In this document: one piece after another, positions 26,296 through 35,711 of the stretch
Position numbering within the stretch: the stretch's first letter is position 1
Layout of the letters: every line of letters begins with the position of its first letter
Source: Pseudomonas sp. FP2309
Lineage (GTDB): Bacteria > Pseudomonadota > Gammaproteobacteria > Pseudomonadales > Pseudomonadaceae
Length of the DNA: 64,000 nucleotides
NCBI RefSeq assembly: GCF_030687575.1
Contig: NZ_CP117439.1
Span: forward strand, 1,612,001-1,676,000
Direction: 5' to 3'
Notes under the pieces: generated by a model
Told to the model about the DNA's origin: nothing
Seen by the model: only the letters and a program-made list of their open reading frames with translations
Databases searched by the model: none
Made by a program: the position numbers and the translations under genes

Positions 26296-27054
26296 TCAGC
26301 GTGACACCGAGTCCAGGCCGGTGGCTTGCACCACCGGTTGCGCCTCGGGGGAAGCCAGGAACTGCAGCAAGGCCTGGGCCTGCTGCGGGTGCTCGGCGTT
26401 GACCGGGATACCCGCCGCAAAGCGCGTCACCGATTGCACATCTTCGGGAATCTTGCCCACATAGGTCACGCCTGGCACGGGTAACAATTCCGCCACCTGC
26501 TGCAAACCGACTTCGTAGTCACCGTTGGCAACCACCGAAGCCACCGGGATACGTTCAATCATCGTGCCCTTGGCCGGCATGCCGAGTTTCTTGAACAACT
26601 CTTTCTCCACATACACGCCGCTGGCACTGTCCGAATACGCCACCGATTTGGCTTTGCTCAGCACGGCCTTCAGCGCGGCATCGGTGCTGATGGACGGCTT
26701 CACTGCGCCAGCCTTGACCACCAGGCCGATACGCGAGTCCGCCAGTTCCACGCGGGACGCAGGGTCGACCTTGCCTTGTTTGATCAGGTCGTCCAGGGCG
26801 TAGCCAACCATGATCACCACATCGGCATGTTCACCACGGGCCAAGCGGTTGGGAATCGCTTCCGGCGCTTTGCCCATCGACGGCCCGAGGGTGGTCTGGA
26901 GGGTATCGCCACTGTGCTTGGCATACTGCGGGCCAAGCACGTTATACGCAGCGGTGAAGCCCCCGGAAGTCATGACCTTGAGTTCTTCGGCCTGAGCCGT
27001 CAGCGCCAGGGCGCCGAGGGCCGCGGCCGTCAGGGCGTAGAACAGCGGCTTCAT
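26296..27054 (-). CDS. Periplasmic substrate-binding protein, ModA-like fold
   Basis: A 252-residue exported binding protein: signal peptide about 1-22 (ending AQA), then a type II periplasmic-binding fold with the ELKVMTSGGFTAAYN start typical of the molybdate-binding-like branch. ATG 27,054 overlaps the stop of the citrate-type MFS gene (ATGA), so both are translated together. No ABC permease or ATPase is nearby, which is unusual for a binding protein. It may deliver or sense the substrate of the coupled symporter; that is inference. Members of this branch also bind tricarboxylates or other organic anions, so a molybdate role should not be assumed. Confidence 0.7.
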   Translation of the reverse strand: MKPLFYALTAAALGALALTAQAEELKVMTSGGFTAAYNVLGPQYAKHSGDTLQTTLGPSMGKAPEAIPNRLARGEHADVVIMVGYALDDLIKQGKVDPASRVELADSRIGLVVKAGAVKPSISTDAALKAVLSKAKSVAYSDSASGVYVEKELFKKLGMPAKGTMIERIPVASVVANGDYEVGLQQVAELLPVPGVTYVGKIPEDVQSVTRFAAGIPVNAEHPQQAQALLQFLASPEAQPVVQATGLDSVSR

Positions 27055-28358
27055 CACACGGCCTCCTGCATGACCTGCCCACGGGTATTGGCGCGGCGAT
27101 ACAAGGCCAGTGTCGAACACAGCGCGCACACCGCAGCGAACATCATCCAGTAGGCCGGCGAGGCTTTGTCTTCGGTGATGTGAATGAACCAGGTGGAAAT
27201 GGCCGGGGTGAAGCCACCAAACACCGCAGTCGCCAGGCTGTAAGCCAGGGAGAAGCCCGCCACGCGCACTTCCACCGGCATGATTTCAGTAAGCGCCGGG
27301 ATCATCGCGCCGTTGTACATGCCATACAGGAAGGAGAACCACAGCAGGGTTTCCAGCATATGCGCAAAGCTGGGCGCGTTAACCACGTAGGACAACGCTG
27401 GATAAGCCGTGAGAACCGTCAGCGCGGTCATCGCGATCAGCACCGGCTTGCGGCCGAAGCGGTCGCTCAAGGTGCCGCCGATCGGCAGCCAGACAAAGTT
27501 CGACACCGCCACCAGCAAGGTCACCAGCAAGGCGTCGGAGGTGCTCAGTTGCAGTACGGTCTTGCCGAAGGTCGGTGCGTACACGGTGATCAGGTAGAAC
27601 GCGGTGGTGGTCATGGCCACCATCAGCATGCCGCCGATGACCACCGTCCAGTTTTTCACCAGGGTCGCCATGACTTCGCGCATGGTGGGGCGATGCTTGC
27701 GGTTGGCGAACTCTTCGGTTTCCTGCAGGTTGCGACGCAACACAAAGATGAACGGAATGATCACGCAACCCACGGCGAACGGAATGCGCCAGCCCCAGTC
27801 GGCAACCACGGCCGGTTCCATCCACACGTTCAGGCCATAGCCCAGTGCCGCTGCGACCACGATCGAGATCTGCTGGCTGCCCGACTGCCAGCTGGTGTAG
27901 AACCCTTTGCGGCCCGGCGTGGCCATTTCGGCCAGGTACACCGACACACCGCCCAGTTCCGCGCCGGCCGAGAAGCCCTGCAACAGGCGACCGAGCAGCA
28001 CCAGCAACGGTGCCCACAGGCCAATGGTGTGATAACCCGGCACCAGCACGATCAACAGCGTGCCGCTGGCCATGATCGACAGGGTCACGATCAGGCCTTT
28101 GCGGCGACCGACGTCATCGATGTAGGCACCCAGAATCACCGCCCCCAGTGGACGCATCAGGAAGCCGGCGCCGAACACGGCGAAGGTCATCATTAAGGAT
28201 GCGAACTCATTGGCGGCGGGGAAGAACGCAGCTGCGATGTAGGTGGCGTAGAAGCCGAACAGGAAGAAATCAAACTGTTCGAGGAAGTTGCCCGAAGTGA
28301 CACGGAAAACCGCGCCAATCTTGGAGCGGGCAGAGGCGGGCCGGGAAGGGCTTGTCAT
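27054..28358 (-). CDS. MFS citrate/tricarballylate-type proton symporter
   Basis: A 434-residue, 12-helix MFS transporter closely resembling CitA (citrate-proton symporter) and TcuC (tricarballylate): the N-terminal [20 protein letters not shown] segment, the DDVGRRKG loop after helix 2 and the SDRFGRKP loop between the two halves are characteristic of this group. It probably imports citrate or a related tricarboxylate with protons. It is transcribed away from the small gene at 28,556 and is coupled to the binding protein that follows. The 28,359-28,441 stretch upstream must hold its promoter; I see no certain boxes. Confidence 0.85.
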   Translation of the reverse strand: MTSPSRPASARSKIGAVFRVTSGNFLEQFDFFLFGFYATYIAAAFFPAANEFASLMMTFAVFGAGFLMRPLGAVILGAYIDDVGRRKGLIVTLSIMASGTLLIVLVPGYHTIGLWAPLLVLLGRLLQGFSAGAELGGVSVYLAEMATPGRKGFYTSWQSGSQQISIVVAAALGYGLNVWMEPAVVADWGWRIPFAVGCVIIPFIFVLRRNLQETEEFANRKHRPTMREVMATLVKNWTVVIGGMLMVAMTTTAFYLITVYAPTFGKTVLQLSTSDALLVTLLVAVSNFVWLPIGGTLSDRFGRKPVLIAMTALTVLTAYPALSYVVNAPSFAHMLETLLWFSFLYGMYNGAMIPALTEIMPVEVRVAGFSLAYSLATAVFGGFTPAISTWFIHITEDKASPAYWMMFAAVCALCSTLALYRRANTRGQVMQEAV

Positions 28359-28555
28359 GGTTTTGTGTCTCCAGCTTTCTTTTTAAAGTGCTTATTTCAC
28401 GTAAGACTGAAGATAGTGGCTGACACATTTAGAAATGATAAGTGAAAAATTTAGTTTTATTCATGCTTGACGGCTATGAATCGTTGATTTCAGCAAGTTG
28501 TCGCGCCTGTTCTATGCTGGAAGGTGTGACCAATGTTTACGGATGGGAGGTGGCG

Positions 28556-28702
28556 ATGGGCAACGAACACAAACGCTCGGATGAGTCGGAGCACGAGCAG
28601 CCCGCGCGGCAGCGCGAAGAAGAAAAACCCCAGACCTGGAAGCATCCGGACGACGGTACAGAGCTTTCGGAGCGCGATCAGGAGTTTCCGCTCAAGCCTT
28701 GA
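28556..28702 (+). CDS. Small hydrophilic protein, 48 residues, unknown
   Basis: A short, highly charged protein (MGNEHKRSDESEHEQPARQ onward, ending DQEFPLKP) with no hydrophobic segment, probably cytoplasmic and disordered. GGGAGG at 28,545-28,550 supports ATG 28,556; the frame runs back to GTG 28,442, but that extension is less likely. Followed by two tandem palindromes. Function unknown. Confidence 0.55.
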   Translation: MGNEHKRSDESEHEQPARQREEEKPQTWKHPDDGTELSERDQEFPLKP

Positions 28703-28710
28703 AGTGCAAC

Positions 28711-28744
28711 CCCGATTCGCGAATCGGGCCTATCAGCAGATAGG
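28711..28744. terminator. Two adjacent perfect palindromic hairpins
   Basis: An 18-bp perfect palindrome (28,711-28,728, CCCGATTCGCGAATCGGG) is followed at once by CCTATC-AGCA-GATAGG (28,729-28,744). They lie between the small gene and a LysR gene. A terminator is likely, although the first could also be an operator for the LysR regulator 65 bases on. Confidence 0.5.
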
Positions 28745-28808
28745 CGCATAGACGCCGTCCGTCGCGCTTTCTACACTGCGGGCTGTCTTGGGCTAAGGGC
28801 AGGCGCCG

Positions 28809-29732
28809 ATGAATCGCAATGAATTACGCAAGGCCGACATCAACCTGATGGTGGTCTTCGAAGCACTGATGCTCGAGCGCAACGTGACACGGGTGGCCGA
28901 GAAATTGTTTCTTGGCCAGCCCACCATCAGCTCGGCGCTCAACCGTCTGCGTACCTTGTTCAACGACCCACTGTTCATTCGCGTCGGCCATCGCATGGAG
29001 CCCACGGCGCGTGCCGAAGAGATCATCCAGCACCTGTCGCCGGCCTTGGATTCGCTGTCGTCGGCCCTGAGCCTGACCCATGATTTCGACCCGTCCATCA
29101 GCACCATGACCTTTCGCATCGGCCTGTCCGACGACGTCGAGTTTGGCCTGCTGCCACCCTTGCTGCGCGCGTTGCGCCAGGAGGCGCCGCAGGTGGTGTT
29201 CGTGGTGCAGCATGTGGATTACTGGCGCATTCCCGACCTGCTGGCGTCCGGCGATATCACCGTGGGCATCACCCAGACCCGTGGCCTGCCGGCGAATGCC
29301 AAGCGCAAATTGTTGCGCCATATTCGTCCACGGCTGTTGCGCGCCGATGCCTCCGACACGCCGCTGACCCTCGATGAATACTGCTCGCGGCCCCATGTAT
29401 TGGTGTCCCACACGGCCAACGTGTCGGGGTTTGCCGATGAGTGGCTGGCCGAGATCGGTCGCAAGCGTCATGTGGTGCTGTCCGTGCCGCAGTACAGCGC
29501 ATTGCCCGCCTTGCTGGCCGGGACCGACCTGATCGCCAGCCTGCCGGATTACACCGCCGAAGCCATGGCGGTGTCGGGCCAGCTGTTCTGTGAGCCGTTC
29601 CCGTTCGAAACCCCGACGCTGGATTTGTCGATGGTCTGGCTCAGCCACGTCGACACCGACCCGGCCGAGCGGTGGGTGCGTTCGCGGTTGGAAGCCTTTA
29701 TGAGTGATCGAGGCTTGGGGACGAAGGCCTGA
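28809..29732 (+). CDS. LysR-family transcriptional regulator (NodD-like branch)
   Basis: A 307-residue LysR protein: winged helix-turn-helix at about residues 10-67 (RVAEKLFLGQPTISSALNRL) and a C-terminal periplasmic-binding-like effector domain (about 95-300). The 'ADINLMVVFEAL' opening is typical of the NodD/NahR-like branch, which usually activates catabolic genes in answer to aromatic or other small acids. The likely target is unclear: the CHM isomerase gene follows 45 bases after on the same strand and may be in the same transcript. Confidence 0.88.
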   Translation: MNRNELRKADINLMVVFEALMLERNVTRVAEKLFLGQPTISSALNRLRTLFNDPLFIRVGHRMEPTARAEEIIQHLSPALDSLSSALSLTHDFDPSISTMTFRIGLSDDVEFGLLPPLLRALRQEAPQVVFVVQHVDYWRIPDLLASGDITVGITQTRGLPANAKRKLLRHIRPRLLRADASDTPLTLDEYCSRPHVLVSHTANVSGFADEWLAEIGRKRHVVLSVPQYSALPALLAGTDLIASLPDYTAEAMAVSGQLFCEPFPFETPTLDLSMVWLSHVDTDPAERWVRSRLEAFMSDRGLGTKA

Positions 29733-29777
29733 CGCTATATATTCGAGAATCTTCCTACAACAAGCTCGGAGCTACCC

Positions 29778-30140
29778 ATGCCGCATCTGCACCTGGAATA
29801 CACCGCCAACCTGACGCAACTGGACGCCGACAAGGCTCTGTTGCGCCTCAATCATGCGCTGGTGGCCTCCGGTCAGTTCGGCGCCGAGTTTGATATCAAA
29901 AGCCGTGCGGTGAAAGTCGAGCGATTCCGTGTGGGCACCAGCCTGGATCAACGTGGTTTTGTCGCGGTGCGTCTGGCACTGCTCAGCGGGCGTTCGCCGC
30001 AGGTCAAGAAGCAGCTGTCGGAAAGCCTGCTGACGGTGTTGCAAGACCTTGGCCCATGGCCCGATGACGTAAAGGTGCAACTGAGCGTTGAGCTGCGCGA
30101 CATGGACCGCGATGCCTACAGCAAAGTCGCCATTGGCTGA
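29778..30140 (+). CDS. hpaF: 5-carboxymethyl-2-hydroxymuconate delta-isomerase
   Basis: A 120-residue member of the CHM isomerase branch of the tautomerase superfamily, with Pro 2 as the catalytic N-terminal residue after Met removal. It belongs to the homoprotocatechuate (4-hydroxyphenylacetate) meta-cleavage route, isomerising 5-carboxymethyl-2-hydroxymuconate to 5-oxo-pent-3-ene-1,2,5-tricarboxylate. The N terminus (MPHLHLEYTANL) and full length match the family. No other hpa gene is adjacent, so the enzyme is isolated from its pathway here, unless the rest is elsewhere in the genome. Confidence 0.82.
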   Translation: MPHLHLEYTANLTQLDADKALLRLNHALVASGQFGAEFDIKSRAVKVERFRVGTSLDQRGFVAVRLALLSGRSPQVKKQLSESLLTVLQDLGPWPDDVKVQLSVELRDMDRDAYSKVAIG

Positions 30141-30143
30141 GCG

Positions 30144-31088
30144 CTATAGCAACCCCTGATCTGCGCACACTTTCACCACCTGTTCGCGAAACCAGGTATT
30201 GGCGCTGTCCTGTTCACTGGTTTCGTTCCACTGCATGTCCAGGGTGAAACCCGGCAACCCATTGGGGGCCTCGCAGTGGCCGAAGGTCGGCGCCGGCGCC
30301 AGCAGTTTTTGCACGCGGCGGGGCAGGGTGACGATGAAGTCGGTACCGGTGATCATCTTCAACGCGGCGCTGTAGCTGTTAGCGCGGGCGATCACCTGGC
30401 GCTTGCGGGCCTGGCGCGCCAGCCAGCCGTCGATCATGTTGGTGTCGGAGGTCCATGGCGTGGGGAATACGTGGCGACGCTCGACGAACGATTGCAGGCT
30501 GAACGCCGGCTCACGGGGTGCGGCACGCCGGTCGAACACGCACACCAGGTCATCCTCCAGCAGCATCTGGGTCTTGAAGTCTTTGTGGGCGCGGTGAAAG
30601 TGCGGGCCGAAACAAATCACCAGGTCCAAACGGCCTTCGCGCAGGTCCTCGGCGGGAATGTCGGTTTCCAGCTTCTGTACATTGACGATCACCGGCAGGT
30701 CGGCGCGGTCGAAGGTGTGCAGCAGGCGCGGCAGAATCAACTGTTCGAAATATTCCGGGGCGCACACATTGAAGGTTACCGCCTTGTGCGTCGGATCGAA
30801 CGCCTGGCCACCGGCGTGGCACAGGTTGATGCTTTCGAGGATCTTCTGCACATGACCGTACATGGTCGTGGCCTTGTAGGTAGGACGCATGCCCGCCCGC
30901 GTGTTGATAAACAACTCGTCTTCAAAACTGGTGCGCAGCTTCTTCAAGCTGTAGCTGACGGTGGACTGGCTGACGAACAGCGTTTCTGACACCTCGGTAA
31001 CGCTGCTCTGGTCATAGACGGCGATAAACACCATCAAGTCCTGCATATCGAGCTTTCTGAGCAAGTTACTGTTTAGCATCCATTCCAT
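30144..31088 (-). CDS. LysR-family transcriptional regulator
   Basis: A regulator of about 314 residues with an N-terminal HTH (SSVTEVSETLFVSQSTVSYSLKKL) and a LysR effector-binding domain. It belongs to the same general LysR branch as the gene at 28,809 but is clearly distinct. The start is uncertain: ATG 31,088 (used) and ATG 31,079 are both possible, and the frame continues to 31,121. It converges on the CHM isomerase gene with only a three-base gap. The divergent region upstream (31,089-31,216) lies between it and the CynX-like transporter, which ends there. Confidence 0.82.
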   Translation of the reverse strand: MEWMLNSNLLRKLDMQDLMVFIAVYDQSSVTEVSETLFVSQSTVSYSLKKLRTSFEDELFINTRAGMRPTYKATTMYGHVQKILESINLCHAGGQAFDPTHKAVTFNVCAPEYFEQLILPRLLHTFDRADLPVIVNVQKLETDIPAEDLREGRLDLVICFGPHFHRAHKDFKTQMLLEDDLVCVFDRRAAPREPAFSLQSFVERRHVFPTPWTSDTNMIDGWLARQARKRQVIARANSYSAALKMITGTDFIVTLPRRVQKLLAPAPTFGHCEAPNGLPGFTLDMQWNETSEQDSANTWFREQVVKVCADQGLL

Positions 31089-31216
31089 CCGTAAACCCGC
31101 TGTACCGAACTCAGTACACAACCGCGCAAAAGCTTAACGGAACGTACGTACCAATAGAAAGCGCTGTAGGGCGTTTCTATGTTAGCCGTGGGACAAATAC
31201 TGTTTGCAACACGACT

Positions 31217-32404
31217 TCAACGGATATGTTGCGCGTAGTGCCTGGGGTTGAAGCGTGTGACGATCAGCAGCATCACCACGACGATCGCCGTCAGCGCCCA
31301 CCAGGCCCACTCGAAACTGCCCAGGTAGTCGCGGATCATCCCGGTGATCAGCGGCGACAGGCCCGCAATCAGGTAACCGACGCCTTGCACGAACGCCGTC
31401 AGGCTGCCCGCGCGACGCGGGTTGTCCAGGTGATCGAGGGACAGGATCAGGCTCATCGGGAACAGCCCGCCAATGCCCAGCCCCAGCAGGCACGGCCACA
31501 GCAGGCTCAGGTGCTGCGGGCTCAGGATCAGCCCACAGAAGCCGACGATGATCAGCACCAGCAACACCGCCACCACCCCGCGTTTATCCTGGCGACGGTT
31601 GGCGATGGCGGGCGTGACCAGGCCGGACACCACTTCCATCGCCGTGAGAAACCCCAGCAGCAACCCGGCGTTCTGTTCGCTCCAACCCTGCTCGACGTAG
31701 TACGGCGCCAGCCACGCCAATACACAGGTGTAGGACGCGGTCCCCAGGCCAAAAAACAGCGCCAGCAGCCACGCGCGGCCGTTGCCGAAAAACCACACCT
31801 GCGCACTGGAAGCAGTGTGGGGCAAGGGCGGCAGCGCCGAACGCTGGGCGTACCAGACCAGCAACGCCAGCAGCGCCAGCCCGGCCCAGATCGCCAGGCC
31901 GATGCGCCAACTGCCGGTGTGTAGTTGCACAAAGGGTGAGAACGACGCGGCCAGCGCGGCGCCGCCCATGATCGCCGTGACGTACAGGCCCATGAACAGC
32001 GACACGTTGGCGCTGAAGCGCGACTTGATCAGCGCCGGCATCAACGCCTGGATCAGCGCGATACCGATACCCGCCGCAATGGCGCTGACGATCAGCTCCA
32101 GGGCCGAATCAAGAAACAGGCGCGACAGCGTTGCCACGCCAATGACCCCCAGCGACAGCACGATGCTGCGGTGCTCGCCAATGCGCTTGGCCAGGCCCAT
32201 GCCAAAGAACATCGCCAGGCCCATGGCCATGACCGGCAGCATGGTCAGTAAGGCCGCGCTGCTGAAACTCAACGGTACTTCAGCGCGAATCGACGACAAC
32301 AAAGGGCCCACCGCCGCCATCGAAGGGCGCAGGTTGAGCGCGACCAGCACCACACTGATCATCAGCCAAACGGCGGTGGCGGGTTTTGCCTGAACGTTTT
32401 CCAT
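31217..32404 (-). CDS. CynX/NimT-family MFS transporter
   Basis: A transporter of about 395 residues with 12 predicted helices, of the CynX/NimT branch (cyanate or 2-nitroimidazole-type). The NLRPSMAAVGPLL motif in helix 1 is typical. Substrate cannot be given from sequence; related proteins export small drugs or organic acids. ATG 32,404 is favoured over the upstream start at 32,425 because AAGGCAGG sits just before it. It follows the arginine-catabolism-like genes at 32,536-35,600 on the same strand, about 130 bases on, and may be in their transcript. Confidence 0.8.
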   Translation of the reverse strand: MENVQAKPATAVWLMISVVLVALNLRPSMAAVGPLLSSIRAEVPLSFSSAALLTMLPVMAMGLAMFFGMGLAKRIGEHRSIVLSLGVIGVATLSRLFLDSALELIVSAIAAGIGIALIQALMPALIKSRFSANVSLFMGLYVTAIMGGAALAASFSPFVQLHTGSWRIGLAIWAGLALLALLVWYAQRSALPPLPHTASSAQVWFFGNGRAWLLALFFGLGTASYTCVLAWLAPYYVEQGWSEQNAGLLLGFLTAMEVVSGLVTPAIANRRQDKRGVVAVLLVLIIVGFCGLILSPQHLSLLWPCLLGLGIGGLFPMSLILSLDHLDNPRRAGSLTAFVQGVGYLIAGLSPLITGMIRDYLGSFEWAWWALTAIVVVMLLIVTRFNPRHYAQHIR

Positions 32405-32535
32405 GGGCCTGCCTTGAGTGAACAAGGGCGAATCAGGCCATGGGCGGGCGCGCGGGGCAAATGAGAAAGTCGTTGGGGCTATCTAAAAATTGCAGATGCC
32501 GACACGCCGCCGATCAACCGGCGGCGCCTCAAGCG

Positions 32536-33978
32536 TCAGTTGGATCGGATCACATGCTTGATCTCCTGAAACGCCGCCAACCCCCAAGGCCCCAGTTCCC
32601 GCCCGATGCTGCTCTGTTTGTAACCGCCCCATGCCGCCTGCGGGAAGATCACCTGCGGCGCATTGATCCACACCATCCCCACCTGCAAGGCATTGGCCAC
32701 CCGTTCTGCGGTGTCCAGATTGCGGCTGACCACACTGGCGACCAGACCAAAATCGCTGTCGTTGGCCAGGGCAACGGCCTCTTGCTCAGTGGCAAAGCGC
32801 CGTACACACAACACCGGCCCAAAAATTTCCTCGTTCCATAACGCACTGTCCAGCGGCACGTCGGTAAACACCGTGGGGCGAATAAAGTAGCCCTTCGGCA
32901 GATCAGCCGGACGCTCGCCACCACACAGCAACCGCGCGCCGTCCTCGATGCCGCGCCTGATATGCCCCAACACCCGTTGATACTGCGCGCGGTTGATCAA
33001 CGCGCCCATCTCCACGTCTTCAGCAAAGGCATCTGCCACACGTATGCCTTGCGCCCGCGTCTGCAAGCGTTGCATGAATTCGTCCGCCAGGCTGTCGGCC
33101 ACCAGCACGCGGCTGGTGGCTGAACACATCTGCCCCGCGTTGAAAAAGCCACCGCCACACGCCAGTTCCACCGCCAGTTCGAGGTCGGCGTCCGCCAGCA
33201 CCAACAGCGAGGATTTACCGCCCAGCTCCAGGCTCACGCCCTTGATGGTTTCGGCCGCGCGTTGCATCACCTGCACGCCCACCGCGTTACTGCCGGTGAA
33301 GGAGATTTTGGCTATGCGTCGATCCGCCGCCAGCGGTGCGCCCACCGCCAGGCCCGTGCCGCAGACCAGGTTGAACACGCCGTCCGGCAAGCCGGCATCG
33401 GCAATGATCCGCGCCAATTGCAGCTCCGCCAAAGGCGTGACTTCCGACGGCTTGAGCACCACGCAACACCCGGCGGCGAGGGCCGGGGCGAGCTTCCAGG
33501 CGGTGGTGACCATGGGGAAATTCCACGGCACGATCAGCCCGACCACGCCGCACGGTTCGCGGCGCAGGCGCGCGCTGAAGCCCTCATCGGGCAGCGCGAC
33601 CGCGGCGTCCTGCGTGGCGTCCATGGCCTCGGCGACAGCCGCGTAATACTCAAAGGTGGCGATCACATCGTCCACATCAATGGCCGCTTCAAACAGCGGC
33701 TTGCCGTTGTTGCGCGCCTGCAATTGCATCAGCGATTCGCGCCTGGCACTCACGCCACTGGCGATCCTGCGCAGCAGAGCGCCACGGTCGCGGCCGGTAC
33801 TTTTCGACCAGTCGATAAACGCGTGGCTGGCAGCGTCCACCGCCTGGGTTACATCCCTGGCGTCGCCGACGCTGACCAGCGCCAGGCAAGCTTCAGTCGC
33901 TGGGTTGATCACCTCCAGCACTTCATGGCCGGCACGCCATGCACCATTGATATACACACCGTTCACTGCATCGTTCAT
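32536..33978 (-). CDS. Aldehyde dehydrogenase, likely 4-guanidinobutanal or related aminoaldehyde substrate
   Basis: A 480-residue NAD(P)-dependent aldehyde dehydrogenase of the betaine/aminoaldehyde branch. Key residues: Asn 153 (PWNF), Lys 176 (KPSE), Glu 251 (LELGGK) and catalytic Cys 285 (GQMCSA). ATG 33,978 overlaps the stop of the preceding TPP-enzyme gene (ATGA), so the two are translated together. With the decarboxylase upstream producing an aldehyde, the pair fits oxidation of 4-guanidinobutanal to 4-guanidinobutanoate. The specific substrate is inferred from context. Confidence 0.82.
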   Translation of the reverse strand: MNDAVNGVYINGAWRAGHEVLEVINPATEACLALVSVGDARDVTQAVDAASHAFIDWSKSTGRDRGALLRRIASGVSARRESLMQLQARNNGKPLFEAAIDVDDVIATFEYYAAVAEAMDATQDAAVALPDEGFSARLRREPCGVVGLIVPWNFPMVTTAWKLAPALAAGCCVVLKPSEVTPLAELQLARIIADAGLPDGVFNLVCGTGLAVGAPLAADRRIAKISFTGSNAVGVQVMQRAAETIKGVSLELGGKSSLLVLADADLELAVELACGGGFFNAGQMCSATSRVLVADSLADEFMQRLQTRAQGIRVADAFAEDVEMGALINRAQYQRVLGHIRRGIEDGARLLCGGERPADLPKGYFIRPTVFTDVPLDSALWNEEIFGPVLCVRRFATEQEAVALANDSDFGLVASVVSRNLDTAERVANALQVGMVWINAPQVIFPQAAWGGYKQSSIGRELGPWGLAAFQEIKHVIRSN

Positions 33979-35600
33979 ACCGCCACCTCTCTCATCCACA
34001 GCTGTTGGTCGATTTCAATCAAGGTTGGCCCGTGACGATCCGCCGCCGAGCGCAATGCCACAGGTAAATCGTCAATTCCGTTGATGCGTTCGGCGGCGCA
34101 GCCCAGCGCCTTGGCCACGCCGATAAAGTCCGGGGTATAGATGTCGACGCCAACCGGTTCGATGGCGCGGTTGAGCATGTATCGCTTGATCTCTTCATAG
34201 CCGTGGTTATTCCACAGCAGCACGATCACCGGCGTGCGTGCCTCCACCGCACTGGCCAGTTCCGGCAGGGTGAATTGCAGCCCGCCGTCGCCGATCAGGC
34301 ACACCACCGGCTGGCCATCGCCGCGCCCCAGCCAGGCGCCGATGGCGGCGGGCAGGGCGTAACCCAGGGTGCCGTAGCCGGTGGATGAGTTGAACCAGCG
34401 GCGTGGGTGGTCGAGGTTCAGGGTCAGGTTGGCGCTGTACACCGGCTGGGTGGAGTCGCCGACGATGACTGCAGCGGGCAACGTCTGCAAAACGTTGCGC
34501 AGAAACAGGGTGTGCGCGCGGGTGGCGGCGTCCCAAGTGGGCGTCAGTTCGGCCCACAGACGGGCGACGCGTTGGCTGCCCCAGTCATCGCTGCGCGTAG
34601 GCAAGGGGTGGCGGTTCAGTTCGCTCAGCAGCGCGTCGGCGGCGATCTGTGCGTCGGCCACCAGGGCGAGGTGGGGCGGGTAGTTGCGCACGGTCTGGTC
34701 CGGGTCGATATCAACGCGCAGCAGCGCGCCGGGAATCTCGAACCCGCCGGCGAAGGTCACGTCGTAATCGGTTTCCGCCAGCTCCGTGCCGATCGCCAGC
34801 ACCACGTCGGCTTCGGCCACCAGCGCGCGGCTGGCGACCAGGGACTGGGTCGAGCCGATCAGCAGCGGATGCGCGGCGGGCAGCAGGCCTTTGGCATTGA
34901 TGGTCAGGGCCACTGGCGCGCCGAGGGTTTCGGCGAGGCGGGTCAACGCGGGCGCGGCATCGATGGCACCGCCACCGGCCAGGATCAACGGGCGCCTGGC
35001 CGCAGCCAGTAACTGGCTCATCTGCTTGATTGCCGCCGGCGCAGCACCGGCACGCGCAACGCTGACCGGCGCGCTGGCGAGCACGGCGTCGGCGTTTTCC
35101 ACCAGCACATCCAGGGGGATTTCAATATGCACCGGGCGTGGCCGGCCCGCCTGGAACAGCGCGAATGCGCGCGCCAGTACACCGGGCAATTCTGCCGCCG
35201 ACATCAACGTGTGGGAAAACGCCGCGACGCCCGCGATCATCGCGCTCTGGTTCGGCAGCTCATGCAGCTTGCCGCGCCCGCCGCCCAACTGGCTGCGCGA
35301 CTGCACGCTGGAAATCACCAGCATGTGGATCGAGTCGGCGTAGGCCTGGCCCATGGCCGTGGTGATATTGGTCATGCCGGGACCGGTGATGATGAAACAC
35401 ACGCCCGGCTTGCCGCTGGTACGTGCATAGCCGTCGGCCATAAACCCGGCGCCTTGCTCGTGGCGCGGGGTGACGTGACGGATACACGAGCGGGCCAGGC
35501 CGCGGTACAGCTCCACGGTGTGCACGCCGGGGATGCCGAACACCTGGTCCACGCCGTAGCCTTCCAGGAGGTTGACCAACACTTCGCCGCAGGTCGCCAT
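33975..35600 (-). CDS. aruI: TPP-dependent decarboxylase, probably 5-guanidino-2-oxopentanoate (2-ketoarginine) decarboxylase
   Basis: A 541-residue thiamine-diphosphate enzyme of the acetolactate-synthase-like group, resembling AruI of the arginine transaminase pathway. Catalytic Glu 48 (RHEQGAGF), a central domain, and the TPP-binding motif GDG (437-439) ending NN (464-465) are present. Product would be 4-guanidinobutanal, the expected substrate of the overlapping aldehyde dehydrogenase. The frame runs far upstream, antisense to the LysR gene; ATG 35,600 (MATCGEVLVN) matches the family start. Another 2-oxo-acid substrate remains possible, since the aruH transaminase is not in the window. 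Confidence 0.72.
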   Translation of the reverse strand: MATCGEVLVNLLEGYGVDQVFGIPGVHTVELYRGLARSCIRHVTPRHEQGAGFMADGYARTSGKPGVCFIITGPGMTNITTAMGQAYADSIHMLVISSVQSRSQLGGGRGKLHELPNQSAMIAGVAAFSHTLMSAAELPGVLARAFALFQAGRPRPVHIEIPLDVLVENADAVLASAPVSVARAGAAPAAIKQMSQLLAAARRPLILAGGGAIDAAPALTRLAETLGAPVALTINAKGLLPAAHPLLIGSTQSLVASRALVAEADVVLAIGTELAETDYDVTFAGGFEIPGALLRVDIDPDQTVRNYPPHLALVADAQIAADALLSELNRHPLPTRSDDWGSQRVARLWAELTPTWDAATRAHTLFLRNVLQTLPAAVIVGDSTQPVYSANLTLNLDHPRRWFNSSTGYGTLGYALPAAIGAWLGRGDGQPVVCLIGDGGLQFTLPELASAVEARTPVIVLLWNNHGYEEIKRYMLNRAIEPVGVDIYTPDFIGVAKALGCAAERINGIDDLPVALRSAADRHGPTLIEIDQQLWMREVAV

Positions 35601-35711
35601 ACAGGTCGCTCTTGTGATGAATTCGAGGCGGTATTGGAACGGCAGGCCCATAGCGGCAACAATCGATAAAAAGTCATACTCGCCATGTCCCCACGTCATG
35701 GCTGCGCTCCA

